Assembly (NCBI RefSeq): GCF_900269665.1
Contig: NZ_LT985361.1
Coordinates: 6,918,881 to 6,982,880 of the forward strand
DNA length: 64,000 bases
Source of the DNA: Nocardia suismassiliense
Lineage (GTDB): Bacteria > Actinomycetota > Actinomycetes > Mycobacteriales > Mycobacteriaceae
Direction: 5' to 3'
In this document: piece by piece, positions 27,182-35,215 of the stretch
Layout of the letters: every line of letters starts with the position of its first letter
Numbering within the stretch: the first letter of the stretch is position 1
Translations under genes and position numbers: made by a program
Notes under the pieces: model-generated
The model's database searches: none
What the model saw: the letters and a program-made list of their open reading frames with translations, nothing else
What the model was told of the DNA's origin: nothing

Positions 27182-27700
27182 ATGCCCGATCCACGCCCCC
27201 ACCTCGGCGAACCGCCGGCCCTCGACCTGCTGAACACGCGGTGGAACGAGAACGGACACCCACAGGACCTGCTCACCGATGCGGCAGGTCTGGGCATCTG
27301 GCTGGCCTCGGCAGGACTGAGCGATCGTGCGACCGCCGACCAGGCGACCCTCGACGCACTCGTATCAGCGCGGACCGCCATCTACGACGTGGTGCAGAGC
27401 GCCGCCCACACCGCGCTGAACGAGGTGCTCGAGCACGGCCGGATCCGGCGCACGCTCACCGACGCCGGCCCCGCCGATGTCGTCGACGTCCCCGACCCCA
27501 CCTGGCTACCCGCCTGGCTGGCGGCCGACAACCTGCTCCAGCTGCTCGCCGAAGCCCCGGACCGCATCCGCCAGTGCGCCCACCCCGACTGCGTACTGTT
27601 CTTCTACGACACCTCGAAGAACGGCACGCGCCGCTGGCATTCGATGGCGACGTGCGGCAACCGCACCAAAGCAGCCCGCCACTACGCGAAAAAGCCTTGA
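27182..27700 (+). CDS. CGNR zinc-finger (ABATE domain) regulator
   Basis: A 172-aa regulator: an N-terminal ABATE domain (PALDLLNTRWNENGHPQDLLTD and DALVSARTAIYDVV) and a C-terminal CGNR finger with CAHPDCVLFFYD, GTRRWHSMATCGNRTKAARHY. The three cysteines and His should bind zinc. The ATG at 27182 is used; an in-frame GTG at 27137 is an alternative start. The gene is transcribed away from the VOC/flavoprotein/DUF1348 group and probably controls it. Confidence 0.85.
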   Translation: MPDPRPHLGEPPALDLLNTRWNENGHPQDLLTDAAGLGIWLASAGLSDRATADQATLDALVSARTAIYDVVQSAAHTALNEVLEHGRIRRTLTDAGPADVVDVPDPTWLPAWLAADNLLQLLAEAPDRIRQCAHPDCVLFFYDTSKNGTRRWHSMATCGNRTKAARHYAKKP

Positions 27701-27703
27701 ACC

Positions 27704-28948
27704 TCAGAACAATTCGTCGAGCAGGCGGTAGTACTCCAGGCGATGGCGATCCGGTTCGCCGAGGCCGTACGCGGCGAAGAAGGCGGTCACCTCGGCCTCG
27801 CCGAAGTCGTCACGCAGATCCCGCACGGCCAACGCCAGGTCGCGGTACCGATCCGCCACCCCGAGCGCGCCGACGTCCAGCAGGATCGCACCCTCGAGCA
27901 CGTTGGGTGGGGTGAAGTCGCCGTGCGCCACGACCAAGTCCTCCTGCTGGGGACGTTCGTCGAGCAGTCGCGCGAGGATGTCTTCGGCGGCGAGTCCCGC
28001 GTTCTCGTCATCGAAGTTGTCGAGGTCGACCAGGCCCTCGATGACGTGCCGGCGCGCCTGCGCCAGCACCGCGTCGAGCCGTCCGTCGAAGGGACACTCG
28101 GCGATCGGAAGGTCGTGCAACCGGCGCAGCAACGTCCCCATGACCGCGCCCACCGACGACTCACCCGCGCCCGCGTCGTCCCGCGCGGCCAGGCTCGCGG
28201 CGCCCGCGTCGGCCAGCACCAGCACGTCGCCGTCGAACACTACGGTCTCCGGCAACCGAATCCCCCGGTCGCGCAGCCAGTTCAGTCGCTCGTGTTCCGC
28301 AACGGCCTTCGGTCCCCGCTTGACCCAGTAGGTGCCGTTGACGAAAGCGACACCGCCGCTCTGCCCTTCGTGCTCGACCGACCAGGTCGCATCCGCACCG
28401 AGCAGTGCGGCGACCTTAGGCGGCAATGGAATCGGCAGTGCCGGAAGCCTTTCCAGCGCGACCCGGGTGGATTCGATCAGTTCCGGATCGCCTTCGGCCG
28501 TCCGCAGGTCGAACGCCTCGCGTAGCAGCGCGTGCGCCTCGGTCAGCTGACCTTGCTCGGCCAGCGCCTTACCGAGATGCTGTACGGCGAAGGACAACAC
28601 CTCCGGCGCGGCCACCCGTGCGTGTTCGACCGCCCGGCGATACAGCGTCTCGGCGGTACCGGCGTCGCCGTGATAGCGGTAGACATCGCCGAGATTGATC
28701 CACACCGTGATCCGGCGTTCCTCGGTGTCCACCAGCTCCAACGCCCGGTCCAGCAGATCTAGGGCCTCGCCGTAGCGGCCGAGCAGCATCGCTTCGATCC
28801 CGGTCTGCCGGAAGCCGGCGAAGTCGGTCGGCTGGGCCTTCGCCAGCCGCGCCGCCAGGCGTTCCGGGTCCACCGGGATCATCCGCTCGCGCTCGTCGAA
28901 CCGGTAGAGCGGCTCCTCCTGCTCCACGGCCCGCTTCGACGTACTCAC
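27704..28948 (-). CDS. TPR and aminoglycoside phosphotransferase-like kinase fusion
   Basis: A 414-aa protein. Residues about 45-180 form tetratricopeptide-like helices (EAMLLGRYGEALDLLDRALELV, WINLGDVYRYHGDAGTAETLYRRAVEHA, LGKALAEQGQLTEAHALLREAFDL). The C-terminal half is an APH/choline-kinase fold with catalytic loop VVAHGDFTPPNVL and metal-binding LLDVGALG. The start is the GTG at 28948, which overlaps the stop of the DUF3046 gene (GTGA). The phosphorylated substrate is unknown. It is convergent with the CGNR gene three bases away. Confidence 0.8.
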   Translation of the reverse strand: MSTSKRAVEQEEPLYRFDERERMIPVDPERLAARLAKAQPTDFAGFRQTGIEAMLLGRYGEALDLLDRALELVDTEERRITVWINLGDVYRYHGDAGTAETLYRRAVEHARVAAPEVLSFAVQHLGKALAEQGQLTEAHALLREAFDLRTAEGDPELIESTRVALERLPALPIPLPPKVAALLGADATWSVEHEGQSGGVAFVNGTYWVKRGPKAVAEHERLNWLRDRGIRLPETVVFDGDVLVLADAGAASLAARDDAGAGESSVGAVMGTLLRRLHDLPIAECPFDGRLDAVLAQARRHVIEGLVDLDNFDDENAGLAAEDILARLLDERPQQEDLVVAHGDFTPPNVLEGAILLDVGALGVADRYRDLALAVRDLRDDFGEAEVTAFFAAYGLGEPDRHRLEYYRLLDELF

Positions 28949-29136
28949 CAGCGTCCCCGCGGCACGTCGAACTCCGTGCAGAGCGCCCGCCACACATCGC
29001 GCGGATCGACCCCCGCTTCGATGGCATCGGCCCCGGTCCGCCCCAGCGCCGGGATCACATGATCGGCCAGCAGGGCATCGCCCCGCGCCGATCCGAATTC
29101 GGTATGCAACAGCTCCTGGAACTCCGTCAATCGCAC
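28945..29136 (-). CDS. DUF3046 protein (Rv2738c type)
   Basis: A 63-aa helical protein that begins VRLTEFQELLHTEFG and ends DPRDVWRALCTEFDVPRGRW, the typical DUF3046 pattern. It starts at the GTG at 29136; upstream frame extension is not family-like. In M. tuberculosis the same gene lies close to recA; here it is 7.3 kb away. Its TGA overlaps the GTG of the kinase gene. The function is unknown. Confidence 0.88.
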   Translation of the reverse strand: MRLTEFQELLHTEFGSARGDALLADHVIPALGRTGADAIEAGVDPRDVWRALCTEFDVPRGRW

Positions 29137-29311
29137 CGTGCCCAAGATACTCGCGCAGACGCGGGACCCCCACCTGCCCTGCTGCTCACCGACCGCGGCC
29201 GCACGGAGCAGCCGCGGTCTTACCGAACGGATCGGCCACAACGACGCCACTACGCAGCGGCCCGATGACGGCGGCGGTGTCCGACACGACACCGCCAAGC
29301 GCCGCGGCGCA

Positions 29312-30481
29312 CTATCCCGTGCGCACCGAGTCGAGGACGTGGTGACACAGCTCGATCGGATCGGCGACGTCCGCGGCACCGGCCGCAGCTTCTTTCGCGG
29401 CGGTGGCGAAGCGAGGAGTAGTCAGGATCTCCAGCACCGCGGCGCGGACGGCGGTCGCAGTCAGCGGCCGTACGAGCAGTGAACTTCCTTGGCGGACAGC
29501 CCGATTGGCGAGTTCCCATTGATCGCCGCCGCCGGGAACGGTAACGACAGGAACGGCGGCGGACAACGACTTCGCGAGCAGGCCGTGCCCGCCACCGCCC
29601 ACGACTACCGAAGCGTGCGTGAGCAGTTCATCCTGGCGCCCCAAACCGGCTGTGGCCCAAGGCGGTAGGTCGGCGGGCGGGGTGTCGAGCATCGAGATCG
29701 CCACGCGGACATCGGCACCCGCGAGGGCTTCGAGCACCGTCTCGACCATGCCGGCCACGCCGGTGTGCGCGGTGGACGGGGCGACCATCACCAGCGGAGC
29801 ATCCCCGGGCGGCGGCGCCAGGATCGCTTCGGTGGGTTCCCAGAAGAGGGGGCCGATGACGTGGGTGTTGTCCGGCCAGTCGGGACGCGGCACCTCGAGC
29901 GCGGGCAGGGTGGCGATCAGGCGGGCGGCGGGACCCGGATCGGTGGCGGGCAGGCCGACACTTTCGCGAGCCTGTGCACGCTGACGCAGACCGTTGCGGA
30001 TGTCACGAGCGGTCATGGTGCGCAGCACACCATCGCGCATGCGGCCACGTAGCCCCTCGCCGGGAGCCAAGCCACTCCCGATGGGCGGCAAGGCTTTCGA
30101 CGGCAGATAGAGCGGATGCGGGGACAGCTCGACCCAGGGCACGCCGAGCCGTTCGGCGGCCATCCCACCGCCCGCGGTGAGCACGTCGGAGACGACCAGT
30201 TCGGGCAGCATGGCACCGAGGTCGGGCAGGATCTCGGTGGAGATGTGCGCGGCGCGCTCGTGGATGCGCTGGCCCGCGTCGGTGTCGTCGTCGGCCGGGC
30301 GCGGGGCGAGCCCCTTCAACCGGCGCACGCCGATACCGGCCTCGCGCGCGGCGTCGAACCAGCGCGGGCCGGTGAACAGCACCGGCTCGTCACCCGCGGC
30401 CAGGAAACGCAAGCACAACGCGATGGCGGGAAAGGCATGCCCCGGATCGGGTCCCGCAACTACGGCTACTCGCATCCGCAT
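29312..30481 (-). CDS. GT-B glycosyltransferase-like protein (Rv2739c type)
   Basis: A 389-aa protein with the two Rossmann lobes of UDP-glucuronosyl/macrolide-type glycosyltransferases. The N-lobe has VAVVAGPDPGHAFPAIALCLRF; the C-lobe has the donor-binding run from DELLTHASVVVGGGGHGLLAKSL to VPGGGDQWELANR, close to the usual HHGGxGT-DQ motif, though the first His-Gly pair is replaced by GGGGHG. The ATG at 30481 is preferred for its GGCAGG site. It keeps its mycobacterial place before DUF3046. Acceptor unknown. Confidence 0.8.
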   Translation of the reverse strand: MRMRVAVVAGPDPGHAFPAIALCLRFLAAGDEPVLFTGPRWFDAAREAGIGVRRLKGLAPRPADDDTDAGQRIHERAAHISTEILPDLGAMLPELVVSDVLTAGGGMAAERLGVPWVELSPHPLYLPSKALPPIGSGLAPGEGLRGRMRDGVLRTMTARDIRNGLRQRAQARESVGLPATDPGPAARLIATLPALEVPRPDWPDNTHVIGPLFWEPTEAILAPPPGDAPLVMVAPSTAHTGVAGMVETVLEALAGADVRVAISMLDTPPADLPPWATAGLGRQDELLTHASVVVGGGGHGLLAKSLSAAVPVVTVPGGGDQWELANRAVRQGSSLLVRPLTATAVRAAVLEILTTPRFATAAKEAAAGAADVADPIELCHHVLDSVRTG

Positions 30482-30580
30482 AGCCTGCCACACGCGGTTA
30501 CGGCTCGACAGCAGCTACGTGCCGCGTCTTCACCTGCTCGACAGCAGAACTTCACGTGACCTCCGACGCGAGCCGCGTTA

Positions 30581-30592
30581 TGGTCTAGACCA
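30581..30592. promoter_or_regulatory. Perfect GntR-type palindrome TGGTCTAGACCA
   Basis: TGGTCTAGACCA is a perfect 12-bp palindrome 26 bp upstream of the HD-oxygenase start. It is the core of sites bound by GntR/HutC regulators such as DasR, and close to the PhnF phosphonate-regulator site, both recalled from memory. No gntR gene lies in this window, so a distant regulator is expected to act here. Confidence 0.65.
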
Positions 30593-30618
30593 ATAAGTGC
30601 CGGAGAGTGGGAGCGATC

Positions 30619-31233
30619 GTGCGGGTGTCCACCGTGGACGAATTGATGGTGCTGCTGGCGAACGGCGCGGACGTCTGGGACATGCCGGACCGCAGCGGCG
30701 ATCCGGTCGACATCCTCGACCACGACCGGCAATGCGCGGAACTGCTGCGGCAGCGTTATCCGCTGGATGCGGAGTTACAGGTCGCCGGACTGGTGCACGA
30801 CATCGGCCACCAGCTGGTGCCCGGCGACGACGCGGGCCACGGCAGACACGGCGCGGATGCGATCCGTGTACTGCTTGGTGATCGCGTCGCGCGGCTGGTC
30901 GAGTTGCATGTGGTCGCAAAACGCTATCTGGCGGCGACCGATTCAGCGCACACCGCGCGCCTGTCCCCCTCCAGTCAGCGCACCTTGCTGGCGCAGGGCG
31001 GCCCGATGAACGCCGCGGAGATCGCCGAGTTCCGGGCCGACCCGGATTTCGATGCCGCCCTCGCTCTGCGGCGTGCCGATGATGCGGGCAAGGTGGTCGG
31101 CCTGACCGTCGCGCCCTTGAACTCCTGGCTTCCCGTCATCGAACGCGTTGCTGCTGAACAAAATCCGTTCCACCAAGATGAAGTAGACCGAGGCGCCCCA
31201 CCATCGGCGCCGAGTCAGCCGCCGAAGTGGTAG
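30619..31233 (+). CDS. HD-domain protein of the PhnZ-like diiron oxygenase type
   Basis: A 204-aa all-helical HD protein. Predicted metal ligands: His35 (DHDRQC), His60-Asp61 and His64 (VHDIGH), His97 (LHVVAKRYL) and Asp154 or 155 (RADDAGK). The segments LHVVAKRYL, ARLSPSSQRTLLAQGGPM and RRADDAGKVVGL resemble PhnZ/TmpB, mixed-valent diiron oxygenases that cleave hydroxyphosphonates. No phosphonate transport or other catabolic gene is nearby, so the substrate is uncertain. The GTG at 30619 has GGGAG seven bases before; a GTG at 30607 is possible. Its 3' end overlaps the PIG-L gene by 19 bp. Confidence 0.75.
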   Translation: MRVSTVDELMVLLANGADVWDMPDRSGDPVDILDHDRQCAELLRQRYPLDAELQVAGLVHDIGHQLVPGDDAGHGRHGADAIRVLLGDRVARLVELHVVAKRYLAATDSAHTARLSPSSQRTLLAQGGPMNAAEIAEFRADPDFDAALALRRADDAGKVVGLTVAPLNSWLPVIERVAAEQNPFHQDEVDRGAPPSAPSQPPKW

Positions 31234-31922
31234 AGCTCGAAGCCGACCGCACGCTCCGCGGGGAAGCCTTCGATCGGGCCGGTTGCCCGGTCGACGATGG
31301 CGCGAACCTGGTCCTGCACCGGTTCCGAACTGAGCACCTCCAGATACCGGCGATGTTCAGCCAACGACGCCTCGGCTTGATCGATGTGCGCGGTGACGTC
31401 GACGGCGTGAGTCACCTTGGGGCCCAACACCGCTGCCCAACGCGCCGACCACGGCGCATCGGTGAGCTCCGGGAAAATCCATTCATTGCCCGCGTCGGAG
31501 ATGGCGTCCAGTGCCGCGCGGCCGACGGCACGATGATCGGCGCTGTTGGCGAACCCGGGAGCCCAGGTGTCACCGAAGTTGAAGAGCACCACCAGTTCTG
31601 GCTGGTGACGGCGGATCGCGGCAGCCAGGTCGCGACGCAGTTGCAGGGTCTCCTCGACCCGCCCGTCCGGGTATCCGAGGAACTCCACCTGTTGCACGCC
31701 AACGGCTTTCGCGGCGGCGATCTCCTCGGCCTCACGCAGTGGCCCGGACTCTGCGGGTGGCAGTCCGGCGATCCCGGCCTCGCCGCTGGTGACCAAGGCA
31801 TAACGAATGTCTTTGCCCTGCCCCGTCCAGCGCGCCACAGCCGCAGCCGCACCGTATTCGATGTCATCGGGGTGCGCGACGATGACGAGCCCGCGCTGCC
31901 AATCCTCAGAAAGCTGCTCCAC
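31215..31922 (-). CDS. PIG-L family deacetylase
   Basis: A 235-aa zinc deacetylase of the LmbE/PIG-L family, related to MshB and Mca. Metal site: AHPDD (16-20) near the start and a second His in ADHRAVG. The family removes acetyl groups from N-acetylglucosamine-type substrates, or amides linked to mycothiol; the substrate here is not evident. It is convergent with the HD gene (19-bp overlap). A DasR-type palindrome upstream of the facing gene is suggestive for an amino-sugar theme but not proof. Confidence 0.88.
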   Translation of the reverse strand: MEQLSEDWQRGLVIVAHPDDIEYGAAAAVARWTGQGKDIRYALVTSGEAGIAGLPPAESGPLREAEEIAAAKAVGVQQVEFLGYPDGRVEETLQLRRDLAAAIRRHQPELVVLFNFGDTWAPGFANSADHRAVGRAALDAISDAGNEWIFPELTDAPWSARWAAVLGPKVTHAVDVTAHIDQAEASLAEHRRYLEVLSSEPVQDQVRAIVDRATGPIEGFPAERAVGFELYHFGG

Positions 31923-32006
31923 TAGCTGTCCCCTCTCACCGTTTTCCGTGGTCAGGTCAGACTAGAGTGCCGTGATCACCCGGGAACGCGGCAGCCCAAA
32001 AAGAAA

Positions 32007-32047
32007 GGGGCCGCGCGCTTTCCCCTCATCGGGGAGCGCACGGCCCC
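32007..32047 (-). terminator. Rho-independent terminator of the 57-aa membrane-protein gene
   Basis: A GC-rich hairpin (GGGGCCG...CGGCCCC with an inner CCCC/GGGG stem) is followed on the minus strand by CCTTTCTTTTTGGG, giving a stem plus T-run in the direction of the small membrane-protein gene. Confidence 0.7.
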
Positions 32048-32175
32048 TGGCCGGACGGGTTCGCGACTTCGCTCGCGCCTCCTGGTGGCATCCCGGCCAC
32101 ACCTGGACCGTCCGACTACCGCCCACCCGGCTTCGCAGCGCTTCCCGGCGCGCAGAAGCCGTCTGCGGACGGGAG

Positions 32176-32349
32176 CTACAACTTGCTGACCGAGGAGTTG
32201 TCCGAGCCCGACACCGCCTTGTACAGCAGGTACAGCCCGAACACGATGGCGCTGATCACCAGGATCGGGAACAGCCCCTTGATCAACGCACCGATGATGG
32301 CCAGCGCGATCCAGACGACCGCGACGATACCGATGATCTTCCACAACAT
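32176..32349 (-). CDS. Small two-helix membrane protein
   Basis: A 57-aa protein starting MLWKIIGIVAVVWIALAIIG, with one hydrophobic helix at 4-21, a short ALIKGLF turn, a second helix at 25-42, and a polar tail ending SVSKL. The ATG at 32349 has a consensus GGAGG eight bases before, and a T-tailed hairpin follows, so it is a well-defined single gene. It resembles small actinobacterial hydrophobic proteins of unknown role. The LysR frame on the same strand runs into its first 67 bases. Confidence 0.8.
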   Translation of the reverse strand: MLWKIIGIVAVVWIALAIIGALIKGLFPILVISAIVFGLYLLYKAVSGSDNSSVSKL

Positions 32350-33425
32350 GTGCCAGCCTCCGAGGGTCTCTGCGAACCGCTCTCCGACGATCCGACATGT
32401 TCCACTCTGGCAGCCGCGTGACGATAAATCACCAGGTCAACGCCGATATCCGGGTGAAGATCAGGGTTCACCCTGACTACCGGCCCGCCGCAGGTAGCAC
32501 CCCGGACGATCAGGGCGTGTCGATCGTCGCCCTCGGCGACCAGCTCGGCGCCCACCTTTTGCGCGATCCGGACGAAGGCCGTCACCAGCGGCCGATCCTC
32601 GCCCGCGCGGCACGCGACGGCCAGCACCGCGGGCGCGACATCGAGCAGTGGCCGGGCGACGACACCCGACCACGGGAAGAACCGCGACACCGAGGCGACC
32701 GACACCGCGACCGCCTGGCCACTGCCCACCGCGGCCAGCAGATCCTCCAGCGTGGTCACCTCGGCGCCGATGAGCAGCGGACCGTCGCGGTACTCGGCCA
32801 GCGTCATGAAGTCGCGCGACGCGAGATCCCGGTTGTCGATCCACCATGCGAACGGTTGCACGGCCAGGTCCGCGGGCAAGACCGTCGGGCCTGCGGCGAG
32901 CGGATGGTCGGCGGGCAGCAGGGCGATCCGCTCCTCGGCCAGCAGTGGCGTCACGTCCAGGCCGTCCGGCGCGGGCAGCCAGATCAGCCCGACATCCGAG
33001 GTCCCGGCCAGCACGCCGGCACTCGGATCGTCGAATTCGACCTTGCCGACGGTCAGCGCGACGTGCGGATAGTCCGCCGCGAAGGCGCGCAGCACCCGCG
33101 GCGTGATGTCCAGGCCGGTCGCCACCCGGATGCCGATGATCAACTCGGTGCGCTCCCCGGACTCGGTGTCGCGGGTATCGGCGATCGCCGCGCCGACGGT
33201 GTCCAGGATGCCGGGCACCCTGGCCAGCAGCGTCCGACCGGCGTCGGTGAGCGTCACCTGGCGACTGTTGCGCTGGAAAAGCGTTGCGCCGATGCGTGTT
33301 TCGAGCTGCTTGATCTGATTGCTCAGCGCCTGCTGGCTCAGGTGCAGCCGAGCCGCCGCCCGGGTGAAGTTCAGCTCGGTGGCCAGTACGTGGAACGCAC
33401 GTAGGTGCCGGAATTCCACATCCAC
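32283..33425 (-). CDS. LysR-family transcriptional regulator with an unusual 3' extension
   Basis: Winged-helix regulator: HTH at about 4-62 (FRHLRAFHVLATELNFTRAAARLHLSQQALSNQIKQLE) and a LysR substrate-binding domain (about 90-300). Start at the GTG at 33425 (or 33419). The frame runs to 32283, giving 380 aa, about 80 more than the family norm. The extra tail translates a hairpin element (32446-32478) and overlaps the next gene and its ribosome site. A one-base shift near the 3' end would terminate at 32461, so a frameshift is likely. Divergent from the cupin gene, its likely target. Confidence 0.8.
   Translation of the reverse strand: MDVEFRHLRAFHVLATELNFTRAAARLHLSQQALSNQIKQLETRIGATLFQRNSRQVTLTDAGRTLLARVPGILDTVGAAIADTRDTESGERTELIIGIRVATGLDITPRVLRAFAADYPHVALTVGKVEFDDPSAGVLAGTSDVGLIWLPAPDGLDVTPLLAEERIALLPADHPLAAGPTVLPADLAVQPFAWWIDNRDLASRDFMTLAEYRDGPLLIGAEVTTLEDLLAAVGSGQAVAVSVASVSRFFPWSGVVARPLLDVAPAVLAVACRAGEDRPLVTAFVRIAQKVGAELVAEGDDRHALIVRGATCGGPVVRVNPDLHPDIGVDLVIYRHAAARVEHVGSSESGSQRPSEAGTCCGRSSVSSRSSGSRWPSSVR
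32446..32478 (-). repeat. Hairpin element related to the one at 35150
   Basis: GATATCCGGGTGAAGATCAGGG at the left, then TTCACCCTGAC. TCAGGGT-TC-ACCCTGA is a 7-bp-armed palindrome here. The run GATATC-x-GGGTGA-x-GATCAGG-x-TT-x-ACCC is shared with 35150-35178. It lies where a LysR gene of normal length would end, so it may be a terminator. Confidence 0.5.
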
Positions 33426-33524
33426 AAGTCTGGATTGTAGATCCGACAGCGGATCGGTGTTTCCGTTCTCGGTCCAGCGGATCGACCATGAACACATCGG
33501 GATCACCAATCGAGGAGCCGCACC

Positions 33525-34028
33525 TTGCCGGAACAACACCGTCACGAACTCGGGCAGCACCAGCCGATCGCGGAATGGGCGTTCGGCTGCCTGGTGATCT
33601 GGCATCAACTCGCCGAGACCACGGGCGGGGTGCTGTCGCTGGCGGAGGTCGTGGTGGCGAAAGGTGACGAGCCGCCGGTCCATCTGCACTCCCGCGAGGA
33701 CGAACTGTGCTTCGTACTGGAAGGTGAGCTCACCGTGCACCGCGGATTGGCGCGCATCCACGCCGAACCAGGCACTTCCGTATGGTTGCCACGCGGCATC
33801 CCCCATGGTTTCGCGGTGCACACCGCAACGGCGCGGGTGCTGCACCACTACACCCCCGCCGGTGTGGAAAAGGTGCATCGCGCGTTCGGCACAGCGGCCA
33901 CGGAACTCGCACTGCCGCCCAACAACTTTCGCCGTCCCTCGGGCGCGGAGGTCGAAGCCGAGTTCGCGCACTACGGGATCACCCTCATGGGTCCGGCTCT
34001 CGCGCATCGGAGGGGAGCGCGAGAATGA
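33525..34028 (+). CDS. Cupin-domain protein
   Basis: A 167-aa single cupin. Motif 1 is PPVHLHSREDELCFVLEGE and motif 2 PGTSVWLPRGIPHGFAV, giving the usual His-His-Glu-His metal set. The start is a TTG at 33525 with GAGGAG eight bases upstream. Similar proteins are quercetin-dioxygenase-like, but the substrate cannot be told. It is divergent from the LysR gene and its TGA overlaps the ATG of the next short ORF, which in turn overlaps the SARP gene. Confidence 0.85.
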   Translation: MPEQHRHELGQHQPIAEWAFGCLVIWHQLAETTGGVLSLAEVVVAKGDEPPVHLHSREDELCFVLEGELTVHRGLARIHAEPGTSVWLPRGIPHGFAVHTATARVLHHYTPAGVEKVHRAFGTAATELALPPNNFRRPSGAEVEAEFAHYGITLMGPALAHRRGARE

Positions 34029-34213
34029 CTGTGGCACAAGTCAGCACATGCCCAGCGCCAGCGGGTCGGGGTGATACGAGATCGCCTGCGATCGGTGCCA
34101 CCGTGGCGCGGCTTTGTGCGAAGTCCTCGGATCGGATACCGAAGCGGGTGCTGCCGGTGGTGCGGCAGCGACTTACCGAGAACGGCGCGCATCCGACAGA
34201 GGCCCAAGAATGA
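34025..34213 (+). CDS. Possible 62-aa protein coupled between cupin and SARP genes
   Basis: ATG at 34025 overlaps the cupin stop (ATGA), and its own TGA overlaps the ATG of the SARP gene (ATGA at 34210). The product begins MTVAQVSTCPAPAG and has a basic middle with RIPKRVLPVVRQRL. I recognise no family. Its first codons resemble those of the next gene (MTVAQ versus MTAAQ), which hints at a local duplication of the start region. It may only serve as a translational bridge. Confidence 0.45.
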   Translation: MTVAQVSTCPAPAGRGDTRSPAIGATVARLCAKSSDRIPKRVLPVVRQRLTENGAHPTEAQE

Positions 34214-35118
34214 CTGCGGCGCAGGGCATCACCCGTCCTGCCCACATCCCCGACACGGGGCAGGCGCAGGTGCGTGTGCTCGGGCCGGTGTGGGTTACCG
34301 ACGGCGTGCGGGCGATCGGGGTGGACCGGCCGCTGGAGCGGGCGGTGCTGGTCCGGCTCGCGCTGGCGGGTGGGATTCCGGTGCCCGATCGGCGACTCGC
34401 CGCCGACCTGTGGGGTGATGGGGAGATCTCGCGACCGGTCGAACGGTTGCGGGTTGTCGTGTCACGGTTGCGGACGGCACTGGGCGAGCACGGCACGACG
34501 GTGCTGCGCACCCCGGCGGGTTATCGCACGACGATGGTCGCCGGTGACCTGCTGGCCGCCGAATCCATCGCGGATCGGCTGCATGCGGCGCGGCGGGCGG
34601 GGCGGTATGCGGAGGTCGGTGCGGCCGCCGACGAGGCGCTGCGGCTGTGGCGCGGGCCTGCGCTGGCCGACCTGCTGTGGGCACCGTACGCGGCGGTGGA
34701 GGCGAGCAGGCTGGACGAGTGGCGGCTGGAATTGACCGTTGCCGGGCTGGATGCCACGCTGCGGCTCAGCTCCGGAGTCGAATGCCTCAGGGAGATGGGC
34801 ATTTTGGCGGGCGAGCATCCGCTGCACGAGCCGCTGGCCCGGCTGCACGCGCTGGCGCTCTACCGTGCGGGCAGGCAGGTCGACGCACTCGATCGCCTGC
34901 GCTGCCTACGACTGAACGTCGCCGAGCAGTTCGGCGCCGCGCTCGCACCGGAAACCGTGGAGCTAGAGCTTCGCATTCTGCGGCACGATCCGGCGCTACG
35001 TCCGGCTGGGTTCGCCGAAAAGTTGAGCACGCCTTCATATTCGACGCAACGGATAATTCGGTACCGCGACGTCGCGACCGCCGCCCATAGATTCCGGCAC
35101 TTGAAGCCAGGTTGCTGA
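34210..35118 (+). CDS. SARP/AfsR-type regulator with BTAD domain
   Basis: A 302-aa activator: an OmpR-type winged helix (about 20-105; RVLGPVWVTDGVRAIGVDRPLERAVLVRLAL, then VERLRVVVSRLRTALG) followed by the BTAD helical repeat domain (about 115-265), with no ATPase part. SARPs activate secondary-metabolite or stress operons by binding direct repeats near the -35. It follows the cupin gene through a coupled ORF, so the three are one operon. The C-terminal 35 residues are not typical. Targets unknown. Confidence 0.85.
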   Translation: MTAAQGITRPAHIPDTGQAQVRVLGPVWVTDGVRAIGVDRPLERAVLVRLALAGGIPVPDRRLAADLWGDGEISRPVERLRVVVSRLRTALGEHGTTVLRTPAGYRTTMVAGDLLAAESIADRLHAARRAGRYAEVGAAADEALRLWRGPALADLLWAPYAAVEASRLDEWRLELTVAGLDATLRLSSGVECLREMGILAGEHPLHEPLARLHALALYRAGRQVDALDRLRCLRLNVAEQFGAALAPETVELELRILRHDPALRPAGFAEKLSTPSYSTQRIIRYRDVATAAHRFRHLKPGC

Positions 35119-35149
35119 ATACTGTTGCCGCCCTTGCCGACAGGGGGCA

Positions 35150-35198
35150 GATATCTGGGTGAGGATCAGGTTTACCCCGATCCTCACCCAGCGATATC
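35150..35198. terminator. Long inverted repeat between convergent SARP and PRC-barrel genes
   Basis: TGGGTGAGGATC (35156-35167) and GATCCTCACCCA (35179-35190) pair perfectly over 12 bp, extended by outer GATATC boxes at 35150-35155 and 35193-35198. The loop is 11 bases. Position and symmetry suit a bidirectional terminator. Its left half closely resembles the element at 32446-32478. Confidence 0.7.
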
Positions 35199-35215
35199 TA
35201 TCGGCGAACCGATGC

